Assembly (NCBI RefSeq): GCF_020539505.1
Contig: NZ_JACDXW010000003.1
Span: 310,001 to 374,000 of the forward strand
Direction: 5' to 3'
Length of the DNA: 64,000 nucleotides
Source of the DNA: Mesopusillimonas faecipullorum
GTDB taxonomy: Bacteria; Pseudomonadota; Gammaproteobacteria; Burkholderiales; Burkholderiaceae_B
A program made the position numbers and the translations under genes. Positions 30,040 through 40,169 of the stretch are shown one piece after another; within the stretch, counting starts at the first letter, position 1, and each line of letters starts with the position of its first letter. The notes beneath the pieces are model-generated. The model was not told the origin of the DNA. It saw nothing but the letters and a program-made list of their open reading frames with translations, and made no database searches.

Positions 30040-31425
30040 TCAGACACTGGCCGCAATGACACGATTGCGGCCGTCATGCTTGGCTTGGTAGAGCGCATCG
30101 TCGGCGCGACGCATCAGTAACTGATAATCGGGGTGGCCATCGTATAAGGCCAAGCCCACGCTTACCGTTACCTGCAAACTTAAGTCATTAGACAGTCGAA
30201 AACTCTCGTGTTCCACGGCCTGGCGCACAGTTTCAGCCACTTTATACGCATCGTCGTGGCCGATATCCACCAAGAGCATCAGGAACTCTTCGCCACCAAG
30301 ACGGAAGATATAGTCGCCTGCACGACAGCTGTTGCTGAGCACCACGGCCAATTGCTGCAACACCAAGTCGCCGGCATCATGACCGTAGCTGTCGTTGATG
30401 CGCTTGAAGTTATCTACGTCTATGACCAACACGGCAAACGTCATGTCGTGCTGCCGGGCAAAAGCCACTTCTTTGTTCATGACCACAGGCAGATACTTGC
30501 GGTTCAATAAACGTGTCAGGGCATCCCGCCCTGCTTCAAGCTCGTTGGTTTGCCGGAACAGCACATCCAGCCTGAAGGCGATGGCTTGCGCTTCGTCGCG
30601 CAACTCACGCAAGTGACCCATGCGCTCGGAGACGTCCGACTCGCTGGTTTGCTTGACCACTACAGGCAGCAATTCGCGGTCGATACGCTCTATGGAGGCC
30701 TGTATCAGCTGGGCCTCTTCGGTACCCTGAAACGCATGCGCCCCTTTGTGCCGGAACCACAAACCGAAATCGCTGGCACCGATGCGGGGCAGCTGCGTAG
30801 CATGCGCCCCCATCGCCAACTCGAACATCACCCGGTTCTCCCAATCGAGCAGGGCGGCCCGCTGACGTTGACGCTCGGTAGCCACATTTTGCACCACGGC
30901 AAACAGGCGATAGGCTTCCTGGGCGCGGCTGTTGCGATCATGCGAGGTGGCGTATGCGTGGCTCATGATCTCCATGGTCAAATCCATGATGCCTTGCATC
31001 ACCTGTAGCAACTCAAATTGCTTCACTCTGGGCAAGCCGGATTTTTCGTGCAGCAACTCGGCAAACTTGTCTTTCAAGCTGTACGCGGCACGCAACACCA
31101 AGTGCACGGGCACGTCTATACGCGCATGCACCACACCCACTTGGCGCTGCAAACTGACCAAGCCTGTCAGGTCGTCTCCCGCCCTGGCACCGTAAACCCC
31201 GCCCACCCATCGCCGCAACGAAGCATGAAGGCGAGTACGCACTTGTTCATGGGAAATCAATTGCGCAGCCGCCTCGTCTTTCAGCAAGCGGTCGTAGAAG
31301 TGATCGGCAAGATCACTTTGCCACTTCAAGGTCAGATTGTTCAGTTGCTCGAGAAGCTCGACAGGGTAGCGGTTAAGCAACGCGGTCCAAGTCTGTGCAT
31401 ACTGCTTATCCTGCGTAGAAGACAT
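30040..31425 (-). CDS. globin-coupled haem sensor diguanylate cyclase (BpeGReg/DosC-like)
   Basis: 461 residues. N-terminal globin sensor domain (about 1-160), a helical middle domain (about 170-290) and a C-terminal GGDEF domain (about 300-461). His100 in VGVVHARIDVP fits the proximal haem ligand, and Tyr44 and Ser69 fit the residues that bind O2 in Bordetella BpeGReg (there His99, Tyr43, Ser68). The active site is GGEEF (377-381) with an RxxD product-inhibition site five residues before it (RAGD, 368-371). It should make cyclic di-GMP in response to oxygen, affecting biofilm and motility. It stands alone between convergent and upstream unrelated genes. Confidence 0.93.
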   Translation of the reverse strand: MSSTQDKQYAQTWTALLNRYPVELLEQLNNLTLKWQSDLADHFYDRLLKDEAAAQLISHEQVRTRLHASLRRWVGGVYGARAGDDLTGLVSLQRQVGVVHARIDVPVHLVLRAAYSLKDKFAELLHEKSGLPRVKQFELLQVMQGIMDLTMEIMSHAYATSHDRNSRAQEAYRLFAVVQNVATERQRQRAALLDWENRVMFELAMGAHATQLPRIGASDFGLWFRHKGAHAFQGTEEAQLIQASIERIDRELLPVVVKQTSESDVSERMGHLRELRDEAQAIAFRLDVLFRQTNELEAGRDALTRLLNRKYLPVVMNKEVAFARQHDMTFAVLVIDVDNFKRINDSYGHDAGDLVLQQLAVVLSNSCRAGDYIFRLGGEEFLMLLVDIGHDDAYKVAETVRQAVEHESFRLSNDLSLQVTVSVGLALYDGHPDYQLLMRRADDALYQAKHDGRNRVIAASV

Positions 31426-31491
31426 ATGAAAAGACCTAATTTTTCGTGCTTAGGCACTCGAAACACGACGAGCTGGTGAGATACGAGGACG

Positions 31492-31515
31492 GCTTTTTCA
31501 TTTTAGTGAAAAAGC
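31492..31515. repeat. inverted repeat between xth and the cyclase gene
   Basis: GCTTTTTCA / TGAAAAAGC, 9-bp perfect arms with a 6-nt loop, in the 192-bp gap. It may form a hairpin after xth, but no T-run follows it on the minus strand. The rest of the gap shows nothing recognisable. Confidence 0.5.
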
Positions 31516-31617
31516 GGTTCTTTGTCGGTGGCCTGCTCCATCAGGCCAAGGCGCGCCCACATATCAAGTTCAAGAGGCGGAACTTCAAATACGCGGTGGC
31601 CGGCCTTTTATGCGTGC

Positions 31618-32400
31618 CTACAACGACGCGTCGTAATCTATTGTCAGGGGTGCGTGGTCGCTGAAGCGTTCGTCTTTGTAGATAGCCGCGCGCTTGGCGC
31701 TGCGCCCCAACTCGGGCGTGGCAAGGTGATAATCTATGCGCCACCCCACGTTGTTGGCCCAAGCCTGGCCCCGGTTGCTCCACCAGGTGTAGGCATCGCC
31801 TGTGGTTTCGGGGTGCAAGTGGCGGTAAACATCCACCCATCCCAGCTCGCCCAATACCTTGCTCATCCAGGCACGCTCTTCTGGAAGGAAGCCACTGTTC
31901 TTCAGGTTTCCCTTCCAGTTCTTCAGGTCGATTTCTTGATGGGCGATGTTCCAATCGCCGCACACCACCACTTGGCAGCCGCGCTGGAACAATTCGGCCA
32001 AATGGCCATAGAAGCTTTCCATGAAGCGAAACTTGGCTTCTTGGCGATGATCGCCACTGGAGCCCGAGGGCAAGTACAGCGAAATGACCACCAGCTTGTC
32101 ATACACCAGCTCTAGGTAGCGGCCTTCGGCATCGATCTCGGGCACGCCCAAGCCTTCTTTGACGGCCTTGGGCTCGTGCGGCGTGTATATGCCCACCCCG
32201 CTATAGCCCTTCTTTTCGGCATAATGAAAGAAGCCATAACCGCCAGGCAGCGCGGACATCTCGGGCGTCATGTCGCCTGCCTGAGCTTTGAGTTCTTGCA
32301 TGCAGATGAAATCCGCTTGCTGGGCTACTGCCCAGGGCTGAAAGCCTTTACGAAAGGCAGAACGTATGCCGTTCAGATTGGCGGAAACAACACGCAGCAT
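31618..32400 (-). CDS. xth: exodeoxyribonuclease III
   Basis: 260 residues. AP endonuclease and 3'-5' exonuclease of base-excision repair. Exonuclease-endonuclease-phosphatase motifs: SANLNGIRSA, MQELKAQ (catalytic Glu), GVGIYTPHEP, CGDWNIAHQEIDL (Asp, Asn) and the final SDHAPLTIDY (His). In Bordetella-type genomes it lies next to pyrE; here two genes lie between. Confidence 0.96.
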   Translation of the reverse strand: MLRVVSANLNGIRSAFRKGFQPWAVAQQADFICMQELKAQAGDMTPEMSALPGGYGFFHYAEKKGYSGVGIYTPHEPKAVKEGLGVPEIDAEGRYLELVYDKLVVISLYLPSGSSGDHRQEAKFRFMESFYGHLAELFQRGCQVVVCGDWNIAHQEIDLKNWKGNLKNSGFLPEERAWMSKVLGELGWVDVYRHLHPETTGDAYTWWSNRGQAWANNVGWRIDYHLATPELGRSAKRAAIYKDERFSDHAPLTIDYDASL

Positions 32401-32482
32401 GACGAAGAATACTCCTGGAACAAAGAGTCAATACTAACCCAAGCGCCTGGGCGTGAACGGCATACCCCGCTCTGTCGTGGCA

Positions 32483-33739
32483 TCAGCTACCCGCGTCCAG
32501 ACTCTTCACGGTTGAACGCATCCACCACAGCAAAGCCAGCCCCGGCAAGGCGATGAACACGGTAAGCACAAAGAAACCCGGCCAGCCTATGGACTGCACC
32601 AAAGGAGGCGTCAGCGGGCCCGCAAGATACGTGCGCCCGACCGCCGACAAGGCCGACAGCAGGGCAAACTGCGTGGCGGAAAACTGCTGTTTACACAAGG
32701 CCATCAGCAGCGCTACGAAAGCCGCCGTGCCCAAGCCACCACAGATATTCTCTAGCGCCACCACGGCACCCATGCTTAGCAAGTTTTGTGGCGTAACAGC
32801 CAGCACCCAATATCCAAAGTTGGACACTGCCTGCAGCAGGCCAAACAGCATCAAGGAGCGATACAAGCCTATGCGCGCCATAAACGCACCACCCGCCAAC
32901 GCCCCCAGTATGGTGGCTGCCAAGCCAAATACCTTGTTGACCATGCCGACCTCTTCGGCGCTGAAACCCACCCCGCGCAACAGAAAAGTCGTCGACAAAG
33001 CGCCGGCAAACGCATCGCCCAGCTTGTACAGGACAATCAACAAGAGCAGCGCCCAAGCCCCCGGACGCGAAAAAAACTCTCTTAAGGGCTCTACCACTGC
33101 CAACGCCAAGGTACGCGGCGCACGGGCAACATGTTCGGGCTCGGGGGCCAGCCAGGTGGCCAAGGCGCAAAGAGCCATCAGCCCACCCATCAGCATGTAG
33201 GTGTTCTGCCAACCCAGCCAAGAGCCCGCCATAACCAAAGCCAAGCCGCCGGAAACAATCATGGCCAAGCGGTAACCCATTACCTTCAAAGCCGCGCCGG
33301 CGGCGCGCTCTTCGTCGCGCAGCACGTCAGTGCTGTAGGCATCGAAAGCAATGTCTTGCGTAGCCGACCAGAACGCTACCAGCACCGCCAACAAGGCCAG
33401 CCACATCAGTTGATTGCCTGGATCGAGCATACCCATGCAGGCAATGAGCACCGCAAGCAGCAGCTGGCTGATCAGTATCCAGCCGCGCCGTCGCCCCAGC
33501 AAAGGAAAGGCATAACGGTCAACCAATGGCGCCCATAAAAACTTGAGCGTGTAGGCGGTGCCCACCAAAGTGAGAAAGCCGATTTCTTGCAAGGAAACAC
33601 CGGCGACGGTGGCCCAGGCCTGCAAGGTGCCGCCGGTTAGCGCCAAAGGCAATCCGCTGGCGAACCCCAAGAGCAACAATGGGTACACCCGGGGACTGGC
33701 GTAAACGCCCACCCCACGTCGATTAGTGCCTGTACTCAT
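32483..33739 (-). CDS. ampG: AmpG family muropeptide MFS transporter
   Basis: 418 residues, about 12 membrane helices. It imports anhydro-muropeptides released by lytic transglycosylases for cell-wall recycling. Family patterns: LLLGFASGLPLALTGGTLQAW at the first helix, WAPLVDR, GRRRGWI and SATQDIAFDAYSTD. metW lies 12 bp upstream, so it may share the metXW transcript. It fits functionally with mltD and rlpA in this window. Confidence 0.93.
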   Translation of the reverse strand: MSTGTNRRGVGVYASPRVYPLLLLGFASGLPLALTGGTLQAWATVAGVSLQEIGFLTLVGTAYTLKFLWAPLVDRYAFPLLGRRRGWILISQLLLAVLIACMGMLDPGNQLMWLALLAVLVAFWSATQDIAFDAYSTDVLRDEERAAGAALKVMGYRLAMIVSGGLALVMAGSWLGWQNTYMLMGGLMALCALATWLAPEPEHVARAPRTLALAVVEPLREFFSRPGAWALLLLIVLYKLGDAFAGALSTTFLLRGVGFSAEEVGMVNKVFGLAATILGALAGGAFMARIGLYRSLMLFGLLQAVSNFGYWVLAVTPQNLLSMGAVVALENICGGLGTAAFVALLMALCKQQFSATQFALLSALSAVGRTYLAGPLTPPLVQSIGWPGFFVLTVFIALPGLALLWWMRSTVKSLDAGS

Positions 33740-33751
33740 GCGGGCTCCGGT

Positions 33752-34399
33752 TTAACGCACGCCATGTGGCGATGCAAAACGATACACCGCCAATGTACTG
33801 CGCCACCCGGGCAGGAAACCGATTTCACGCGCACCATTGAAAGCCACCCTATGCGTGATGCGCAGGTTCATGCTTGCGGCCAAATTTTCGAAATCGCGCA
33901 AGGTGCACAAATGGATATTGGGTGTGTCATACCACTGGTAAGGCATTTGACCCGTAACAGGCATGCGCCCGCGCAAGATGGAAAATCCGTGTGGCCAATA
34001 ACCGAAATTCGGAAAAGAGACGATGCCGTGCTTAGCCACCCGCGCCATTTCCGACAGGATATGCTCGGTGTGCAACATGGCTTGCAGCGTCTGCGACAGC
34101 ACAACGGTGTCAAACTGCTGATCATCGAAAAGCGCCAGGCCTTCTTCGAGGTTTTGCTGAATGACATGCACACCTTGACGCACCGAAGCAATCACGCGCT
34201 CGTCGTCGACTTCAACCCCCACACCATCCACGTCTTTATGGTCGCGCAGATACGCCAGCAGACTGCCGTCGCCACAACCCAGGTCCAGCACCCGAGAGCC
34301 CGGTTCTACCCAGTTGGCAATGCGTTCAAGGTCGGAACGCAGCCGCCCTTGTTCGACTTGCGCCTCGGGCGCAGCGTAGCGATGAATACGTTTGCTCAT
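33752..34399 (-). CDS. metW: methionine biosynthesis protein MetW
   Basis: 215 residues, class I SAM-methyltransferase fold with motif [17 protein letters not shown]. MetW is needed together with MetX for homoserine acylation in proteobacteria. The start overlaps the metX stop by 4 bp (ATGA), the usual metXW coupling. Confidence 0.95.
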   Translation of the reverse strand: MSKRIHRYAAPEAQVEQGRLRSDLERIANWVEPGSRVLDLGCGDGSLLAYLRDHKDVDGVGVEVDDERVIASVRQGVHVIQQNLEEGLALFDDQQFDTVVLSQTLQAMLHTEHILSEMARVAKHGIVSFPNFGYWPHGFSILRGRMPVTGQMPYQWYDTPNIHLCTLRDFENLAASMNLRITHRVAFNGAREIGFLPGWRSTLAVYRFASPHGVR

Positions 34400-35655
34400 G
34401 ATGCCAGCACCCCCGTTACGCGTTGCCTGGCGGGCAAGCCCAGCTCTAGTGCAATCTGGTCGTAGTAGCCCTGCACCACCGCGTGATAGCGCCGGTCTTC
34501 GAGCAAAAATGCATCATGACCATGGGGCGCGTCGATTTCGGCATAGCTAACTGGTCGCTGGTTTTTTAGCAAAGCTTGCACGATCTCGCGCGAGCGCACG
34601 GGCGGGAAGCGCCAATCGGTAGTAAACGAAACCAACAAGAACTTGGCTTGTGCGGCCTGCAAAGCACGAGCCAGGTCGCCGCCATGACGCCGTGCCGGGT
34701 CAAAATAGTCTAGGGCGCGCGTAATCAGCAAGTAAGTGTTGGCGTCGAAATAGGTAGAGAATTTTTCGCCTTGGTAGCGCAGGTAGGACTCGACTTCGAA
34801 CTCTACGCCATAGCCGTAATGGAACTCGCCATTCTCGGCAGGCGCGCGCTGCGTACGACCGAATTTGACGGCCATATCGTCGTCAGACAAATAGGTGATG
34901 TGGCCTATCATGCGCGCCACTGACAAACCATGGCGCGGCACAACGCCGTGTTCGTAATAGTGACCGCCGTGAAAATCGGGGTCGGAAATAATAGCGCGGC
35001 GCGCCACCTCGTTGAAAGCGATATTCTGGGCAGACAGGCGCGCCGTGCTGGCCACCACTATGCAATGGCCGACACGCTCGGGGTGGTCAATAGCCCAGCA
35101 CATGGCCTGCATCCCCCCCAAAGAACCGCCCATGACCGCCGCAAATTTCTCTATGCCGAAATGGTCTGCCAGACGCGCCTGCGCCTGCACCCAGTCTTCG
35201 ACGGTGACCACAGGAAAATCCGCCCCCCATGGGCGCTCGGTACCCGGTCGCAGGCTGGCCGGCCCAGTAGAGCCAAAGCAGGAGCCTAAATTATTGACGC
35301 CAATAACGAAGAAGCGGTCGGTATCTAAGGCCTTACCGGGGCCCACCATGTTGTCCCACCAACCCTCACTTTTGGCTTGCCCCTCGTAAACGCCCGCAAC
35401 GTGATGTGAGGCATTCAAAGCGTGGCAAACCAGCACGGCATTGCTGCGCTGTTCGTTGAGGGTGCCATAGGTTTCAACTGCCAGCTCGTACGAGGGCAAC
35501 ACTTGACCGCTGGTAAGAGGCAGTGGGTTGTTGAAGGTAATGAAGGAAGGCTGCACCACGCCGACCGAGCCGGAAGCGTCGCCGACAGAAGCGGTGGGGG
35601 CAGATTGTGCCGCAATGGCGACACATGACGATGAGGGAGCGTCTGGCTGATTCAA
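34396..35655 (-). CDS. metX: homoserine O-acyltransferase MetX
   Basis: 419 residues. Alpha/beta-hydrolase enzyme that acylates homoserine in methionine synthesis; acetyl versus succinyl donor cannot be told by eye. Nucleophile Ser in [12 protein letters not shown], late Asp in FTTDWRFP, and His in [12 protein letters not shown]. The first 35 or so residues are Ser/Ala/Val-rich and longer than usual; no internal ATG is available to shorten it. The start has only a weak AGAGG 11 nt upstream. Confidence 0.95.
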   Translation of the reverse strand: MNQPDAPSSSCVAIAAQSAPTASVGDASGSVGVVQPSFITFNNPLPLTSGQVLPSYELAVETYGTLNEQRSNAVLVCHALNASHHVAGVYEGQAKSEGWWDNMVGPGKALDTDRFFVIGVNNLGSCFGSTGPASLRPGTERPWGADFPVVTVEDWVQAQARLADHFGIEKFAAVMGGSLGGMQAMCWAIDHPERVGHCIVVASTARLSAQNIAFNEVARRAIISDPDFHGGHYYEHGVVPRHGLSVARMIGHITYLSDDDMAVKFGRTQRAPAENGEFHYGYGVEFEVESYLRYQGEKFSTYFDANTYLLITRALDYFDPARRHGGDLARALQAAQAKFLLVSFTTDWRFPPVRSREIVQALLKNQRPVSYAEIDAPHGHDAFLLEDRRYHAVVQGYYDQIALELGLPARQRVTGVLAS

Positions 35656-35736
35656 GGCACGGACCTCTTTAGCTGGATTTATGAGGCGCCCGCAAGCAGA
35701 TCAAGCAAATCGGCGCCGGAAAAAATGGTTGGATTT

Positions 35737-35745
35737 ATTCTAGCA
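35737..35745 (-). promoter_or_regulatory. possible extended -10 promoter of metX
   Basis: On the minus strand TGCTAGAAT is an extended -10 element (TGnTAGAAT) about 82 bp before the metX ATG. No convincing -35 box stands at the matching distance. Confidence 0.4.
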
Positions 35746-35771
35746 CCAAACGTCGTCAAGCCGGCCCGCCC

Positions 35772-36314
35772 CTAAGGCAAAACGCCACCCACGCCTTTTT
35801 CCAGCGCCTCGAAGAAAACGGACATGTGTTCGCTGGAAAGTTCATCCGGCGCCAGTACCAAGCCTTCTAGCAGGCCGTGCGGCGTCAGCCAGATATGCCC
35901 CACCACTTGCAGGGTTTCTTCAGCCCCCCCGCGCAACGTGAAGCGCTCGCCCGGCAGGGGCAGGGTTTCGGGGGCCGCCACCCCCAAGTTTCTGTATAGC
36001 GACAGCAGCACCTCGTGCCCGAACCGTTCGCGCTCGGCAGTGCTACTCAAGCCGCCCTGCCCCCAAGGGGCATAGCCCACCACAAAAAGGTTTTCATTCA
36101 CTTGCGCCTGCGTCATGATAAAAGGTTGCTGCCCGCCCTCGAAGGGTAAATCACGCTGCTCGGTAGCGGGTTTGGCCGGAAACAAAGCCATTACGCGCCC
36201 GTCGGCAACCGCCACTTGGCGCCAGTTATAGTCGGGCGAACAGCCCATCAACAGCAACAGCGAAACCGCTATCCCCAGACGACCCCACGCGCGCATTGCC
36301 CATCCTGCCTTCAT
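35772..36314 (-). CDS. hypothetical lipoprotein
   Basis: 180 residues from the ATG at 36314, which has GGCGGAG just before it. Signal peptide with lipobox LLMGC. The mature part (PDYNWRQVAVADGRVMALFPAKP) contains no motif I recognise; the sequence looks like the DUF-type lipoproteins of about 180 residues seen in Burkholderiales next to metX or gshA, an inference from memory. Probably periplasmic, function unknown. It is divergent from gshA. Confidence 0.8.
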   Translation of the reverse strand: MKAGWAMRAWGRLGIAVSLLLLMGCSPDYNWRQVAVADGRVMALFPAKPATEQRDLPFEGGQQPFIMTQAQVNENLFVVGYAPWGQGGLSSTAERERFGHEVLLSLYRNLGVAAPETLPLPGERFTLRGGAEETLQVVGHIWLTPHGLLEGLVLAPDELSSEHMSVFFEALEKGVGGVLP

Positions 36315-36439
36315 CTTTCTCCGCCTTGCCAACCGGATAGTCGTGCCTTATTACCGCAACGCTGACTTCCAAGAAACCGCCATTTTATTGGCCTCGGGTA
36401 AAATCCGCGAAAAACAGCATTCCTTGCCCTACAAGCCCC

Positions 36440-38011
36440 ATGACATCCACACCCCCACATCTTGCCCGCTTGGCCGAGCATCTGCACTTGATCACCGCTA
36501 TCCAGCGGGGCATAGAAAAAGAAGGCTTGCGCACCGACCAAAATGGCAATCTGGCCATGACGCCGCATCCGCGCGCGCTGGGCAGCACGCTGACCAACCC
36601 CTACATCACCACCGATTATTCCGAGGCCTTGCTCGAGCTGATCACACGCCCGCATCATAGCGTCACCGATGTGCTGGCCGAGCTGAGCGATATTCATCGC
36701 TACACCGCGCAGCGGCTTGACGGCGAGATCATCTGGAACCAATCGATGCCCGCTCATCTGCCACCCGAGGCAGATATCCCCATCGCTTGGTATGGCACGT
36801 CGAACTCGGGAATGCTTCGCCACGTTTACCGTCGCGGCCTGGCCGAGCGTTATGGCAAGGCCATGCAATGCATTGCCGGTGTGCACTACAACTTTTCCAT
36901 GCCGGACGATCTCTGGCAGGTATTGGAAACCCCAGGCGACACGACTCAAGACCGCCGATCCAAAGGCTACTTGGGGCTGATACGCAATTTCATACGCTAC
37001 GCTTGGCTGATCATGTATTTGTTCGGCGCCTCGCCGGCCGTGTCGCGCAGTTTCCTGCCTGAAAACGGCCACGGCCTGCAGCTACTAGACGACGACACCC
37101 TGTACCTGCCCCACGCCACCAGCTTGCGCATGAGCGATCTGGGCTACAGCAACAAGGCCCAGTCCGACCTGCAGCTTTGCTATAACGACATAGAAACTTT
37201 CGTCGAGCGCATGCACAGGGCGGTTACCACACCCTGGCCTGCCTACGAGGCCATAGGCACGCATAGAGACGGCCAGTGGATACAGCTGAACACCAACGTT
37301 CTGCAAATCGAAAACGAGTACTACTCCAGCATTCGCCCCAAGCGCACGACCCAACGTGGCGAGCGCCCGGCCACCGCATTGGCCACCCGAGGTGTGGAAT
37401 ACGTAGAAATCCGTTGCCTGGATATCGACCCCTATAGCCCCGCCGGCCTCTCCGGCCAAACCGCCCGCTTCATCGATACCTTCCTGCTGTTCTGTACCGT
37501 CGACCCCAGCCCGTTCTTTTCCCAGAATGGTTTTTGCCAAGACAGCCAACACAACTTTGGTCTGGTTTGCCGCGAAGGCCGTCAACCCGGCTTGATGCTC
37601 GCTCGCCAAGGTCAGTCCGTCAGTCTGCAAGACTGGGGGATAGAGCTGCTTGAGCGCATGCAGCCCTACGCTCAGCTGCTAGACCAAACCGAGGGTAGCC
37701 AGTCTCATGCCCATGCGCTGCAGGTACAAATCGACAAGCTGCGCGACGTTGAACTCACACCTTCGGCAAGCCTGCTGCGCGATTTGCGCGAGTCTGGACT
37801 CAGTCTGCATGATTTCACGCTGGCCAAAAGCCAGGCGCATCACCAACATTGGTTGAATCAAGCGCTGCCGCCGTCACTTGAGCGCCAAATGGACGAAGCC
37901 GCCAAGCACTCACTGACCGAGCAACAGCGGCTCGAGGCTTCTGATGCGGAAAGCTTCGACGAATACGTCGCTCAGTTTCACGCTGCCTTGGCGCTGCCGC
38001 CGGCGGCCTGA
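36440..38011 (+). CDS. gshA: glutamate-cysteine ligase
   Basis: 523 residues, proteobacterial GshA type. First step of glutathione synthesis. Conserved IQRGIEKEGLRTD near the start, TNPYITTDYSEALLELITRP, GVHYNFSMPD, and VEYVEIRCLDIDPYSPAG. gshB is not in the window. Glutathione made here would feed gloB-type detoxification. Confidence 0.96.
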   Translation: MTSTPPHLARLAEHLHLITAIQRGIEKEGLRTDQNGNLAMTPHPRALGSTLTNPYITTDYSEALLELITRPHHSVTDVLAELSDIHRYTAQRLDGEIIWNQSMPAHLPPEADIPIAWYGTSNSGMLRHVYRRGLAERYGKAMQCIAGVHYNFSMPDDLWQVLETPGDTTQDRRSKGYLGLIRNFIRYAWLIMYLFGASPAVSRSFLPENGHGLQLLDDDTLYLPHATSLRMSDLGYSNKAQSDLQLCYNDIETFVERMHRAVTTPWPAYEAIGTHRDGQWIQLNTNVLQIENEYYSSIRPKRTTQRGERPATALATRGVEYVEIRCLDIDPYSPAGLSGQTARFIDTFLLFCTVDPSPFFSQNGFCQDSQHNFGLVCREGRQPGLMLARQGQSVSLQDWGIELLERMQPYAQLLDQTEGSQSHAHALQVQIDKLRDVELTPSASLLRDLRESGLSLHDFTLAKSQAHHQHWLNQALPPSLERQMDEAAKHSLTEQQRLEASDAESFDEYVAQFHAALALPPAA

Positions 38012-38077
38012 TTGTCTTTATCTTGTCTGCTTGCTGCGTTACAGTGGCAAACACTTCGTATCACTCAAGGAGACGCC

Positions 38078-38671
38078 ATGACGCAATCACCGCTCAATCC
38101 CAGTCCAGCCTTGTCCAACACCCTACACGCCATGGGCGCTCGCTGGGGCTGGTTCGTCGGTCTTGGTATCGTCCTGCTGATACTAGGCCTGATCGCAGCC
38201 GTTTATGTCATCAGTGCAACACTGGTCAGCGTGCTTTACGTGGGCATCCTCATGCTTATCGGCGGCATCGGCCAGCTGGTGCATGCTTGGCGCGTTGATA
38301 AAGGCTGGCCTGGCTTCGTGTTCTGGAGCCTCAGCGGGCTGTTGTACGTGGCTGCCGGCCTCATTGCCATTGTCTTCCCCATTACCGGGGCCGCCATGAT
38401 CACGCTCATTCTGGGTGCAACCCTGATCGCTGCAGGCGCCTTCCGCCTGTGGGTGTGGTTCAACAATCGCGGCCAATCGGGATGGCAGTGGCTGGCAGCT
38501 TCTGGCCTTATCTCTTTACTGGCAGGCTTGCTGATTGCCGCAGGTTGGCCTGAAAACAGCCTTTGGATACTTGGCCTGCTGCTGGCTATCGACTTGGCTT
38601 TTCAAGGCTGGACGTTACTGTTCCTAGGCGTAGCACTGCGCCGTGGCCACGACCGTAGGGCCACCTCTTAA
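38078..38671 (+). CDS. HdeD family membrane protein
   Basis: 197 residues from the ATG at 38078, chosen because AAGGAGA stands 4 nt before it. Six membrane helices with the DUF308/HdeD repeat (GIVLLILGLIAAVYVISATL, SLSGLLYVAAGLIAIVFP). HdeD is linked to acid and stress resistance in enterics, but its molecular role is not known. It lies 66 bp after gshA. Confidence 0.88.
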   Translation: MTQSPLNPSPALSNTLHAMGARWGWFVGLGIVLLILGLIAAVYVISATLVSVLYVGILMLIGGIGQLVHAWRVDKGWPGFVFWSLSGLLYVAAGLIAIVFPITGAAMITLILGATLIAAGAFRLWVWFNNRGQSGWQWLAASGLISLLAGLLIAAGWPENSLWILGLLLAIDLAFQGWTLLFLGVALRRGHDRRATS

Positions 38672-38687
38672 GCCAGCTCCGCACGCC

Positions 38688-40013
38688 TTACGCCGCCAAG
38701 CCTTGCCACAAAATCCACAGCATGGCGGCGGGGGCGAATACGCCTATCACGATGCGCTTGACCCATTCAAAGGGGCCGGCTTTGCCGCTTGCCCCCCACT
38801 GCTCTCGCAGGCGCGGCCACACCCACCAGGCGGCAAACAAGCAGGTCAGCACGCCCCCTACCGGTAAAAACACATTGCTGGCCAAGTAGTCCAGCCATCC
38901 AAAGACAGACTTACCTGCCAATTGCAGGGTGGGCCTTTCGCCAAAACTCAACGACGCCGCTATACCCAAGGCATAGCAAGCACCCGCCACGCAAGCACTT
39001 GCCGCGCGACGCGGCCACTTCAGAGTTTCGATAAGAAAAGCAACGGGGACCTCGAGAATCGAGATCGACGAGGTCAGCGCTGCGATGAAGAGCAAGGCGA
39101 AAAACACCGCCCCAAAAGCATTTCCCCACGGCAGTTCGGCAAACACCAAAGGCATGGTCACAAAAGTAAGCCCGGGGCCGGCGCTATCCCCCAGGCCCAA
39201 CGCGTGTGCAGGTGGCAACACCAACAGGCCGCTAAGCACGCAACTAAGCATCGTCAGCAGCGCCACCATGCGAGCTGCTTTACCCAGATTGACGCCCGAT
39301 GGCAGATAAGAGCCATAAGTGACCATTACCCCCATAGCCAATGACAGGGTCCAAAATGACAAACCCAGGGCGCTGAGCAAGGCGGTGCCATCCAGCGCGT
39401 TCAGGTTGGGCATCAAGAAGCGCAATACGCCCTCCCAAGCGCCGGGCAGCATCAAGCCTCGCACGATCAGTATGCACATCATCACGAACAGGCAAGGCAT
39501 GAGCACCTTGGAAAGGCGTTCTATGCCCTTTTGCACACCCGCGGCCACGCAAGTCAATGTGGCCAGCATGAATAAGCCGTGATAAAAGAACGCTGCCCAC
39601 CCCGAGCCCGACAGCTGTGCAAACCTTGTCGTCCACTGGCCGCCATCGCGTGCCAGGGGCTCGGTAATCACCTGCCAAAAATAGGCTAGTGTCCACCCAC
39701 CTACCACGCTGTAATAACTAAGAATGACAGCACTGGCGAGCACGGCCAAAGCCCCGACCAGACTCCATAATCGCCCACCCAGGCGTAGAAAAGCGCCGTA
39801 AGCGCCGGCATCGGCTGCCCGGCCTATTGCCATCTCTACACGCAGCAAGCCCAAGCCTATGCTTAGGGTTAAGGCCGTATAAAGCAGCAGAAAAGCCCCG
39901 CCCCCTTGGTGTGCTACGACGTAAGGAAACTTCCAAATGGCGCCCAATCCGACGGCCGACCCCGTAGCCGCCAGCACAAAACCCAAACTGGAGCTCCAAC
40001 GTGTTCTTTCCAT
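38688..40013 (-). CDS. sodium-dependent transporter (NSS/SNF family)
   Basis: 441 residues from the ATG at 40013 (MERTRWSSSLGFVLAATGSAVGLGAIW), with GGGGGCGG before it. Eleven or twelve helices of the LeuT fold; the unwound part of helix 1 (AATGSAVGLGAIWKFPY) is conserved. It would import an amino acid or similar compound with sodium; substrate unknown. It converges on the HdeD-like gene. Confidence 0.92.
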   Translation of the reverse strand: MERTRWSSSLGFVLAATGSAVGLGAIWKFPYVVAHQGGGAFLLLYTALTLSIGLGLLRVEMAIGRAADAGAYGAFLRLGGRLWSLVGALAVLASAVILSYYSVVGGWTLAYFWQVITEPLARDGGQWTTRFAQLSGSGWAAFFYHGLFMLATLTCVAAGVQKGIERLSKVLMPCLFVMMCILIVRGLMLPGAWEGVLRFLMPNLNALDGTALLSALGLSFWTLSLAMGVMVTYGSYLPSGVNLGKAARMVALLTMLSCVLSGLLVLPPAHALGLGDSAGPGLTFVTMPLVFAELPWGNAFGAVFFALLFIAALTSSISILEVPVAFLIETLKWPRRAASACVAGACYALGIAASLSFGERPTLQLAGKSVFGWLDYLASNVFLPVGGVLTCLFAAWWVWPRLREQWGASGKAGPFEWVKRIVIGVFAPAAMLWILWQGLAA

Positions 40014-40169
40014 ATCCGCCCCCAAGATCTCTAAAGCGATTGTGCCAGAGAGCGACGTTTGGCGTCGTTAGCGTTCTTTTTTGCGAATTTGAGTGGGTTT
40101 TGCGGGCTACGCCGACTACACTACTAGTCTTTTGATGACCACTTCCCGCCTACTTGACGCCACGTCGCC

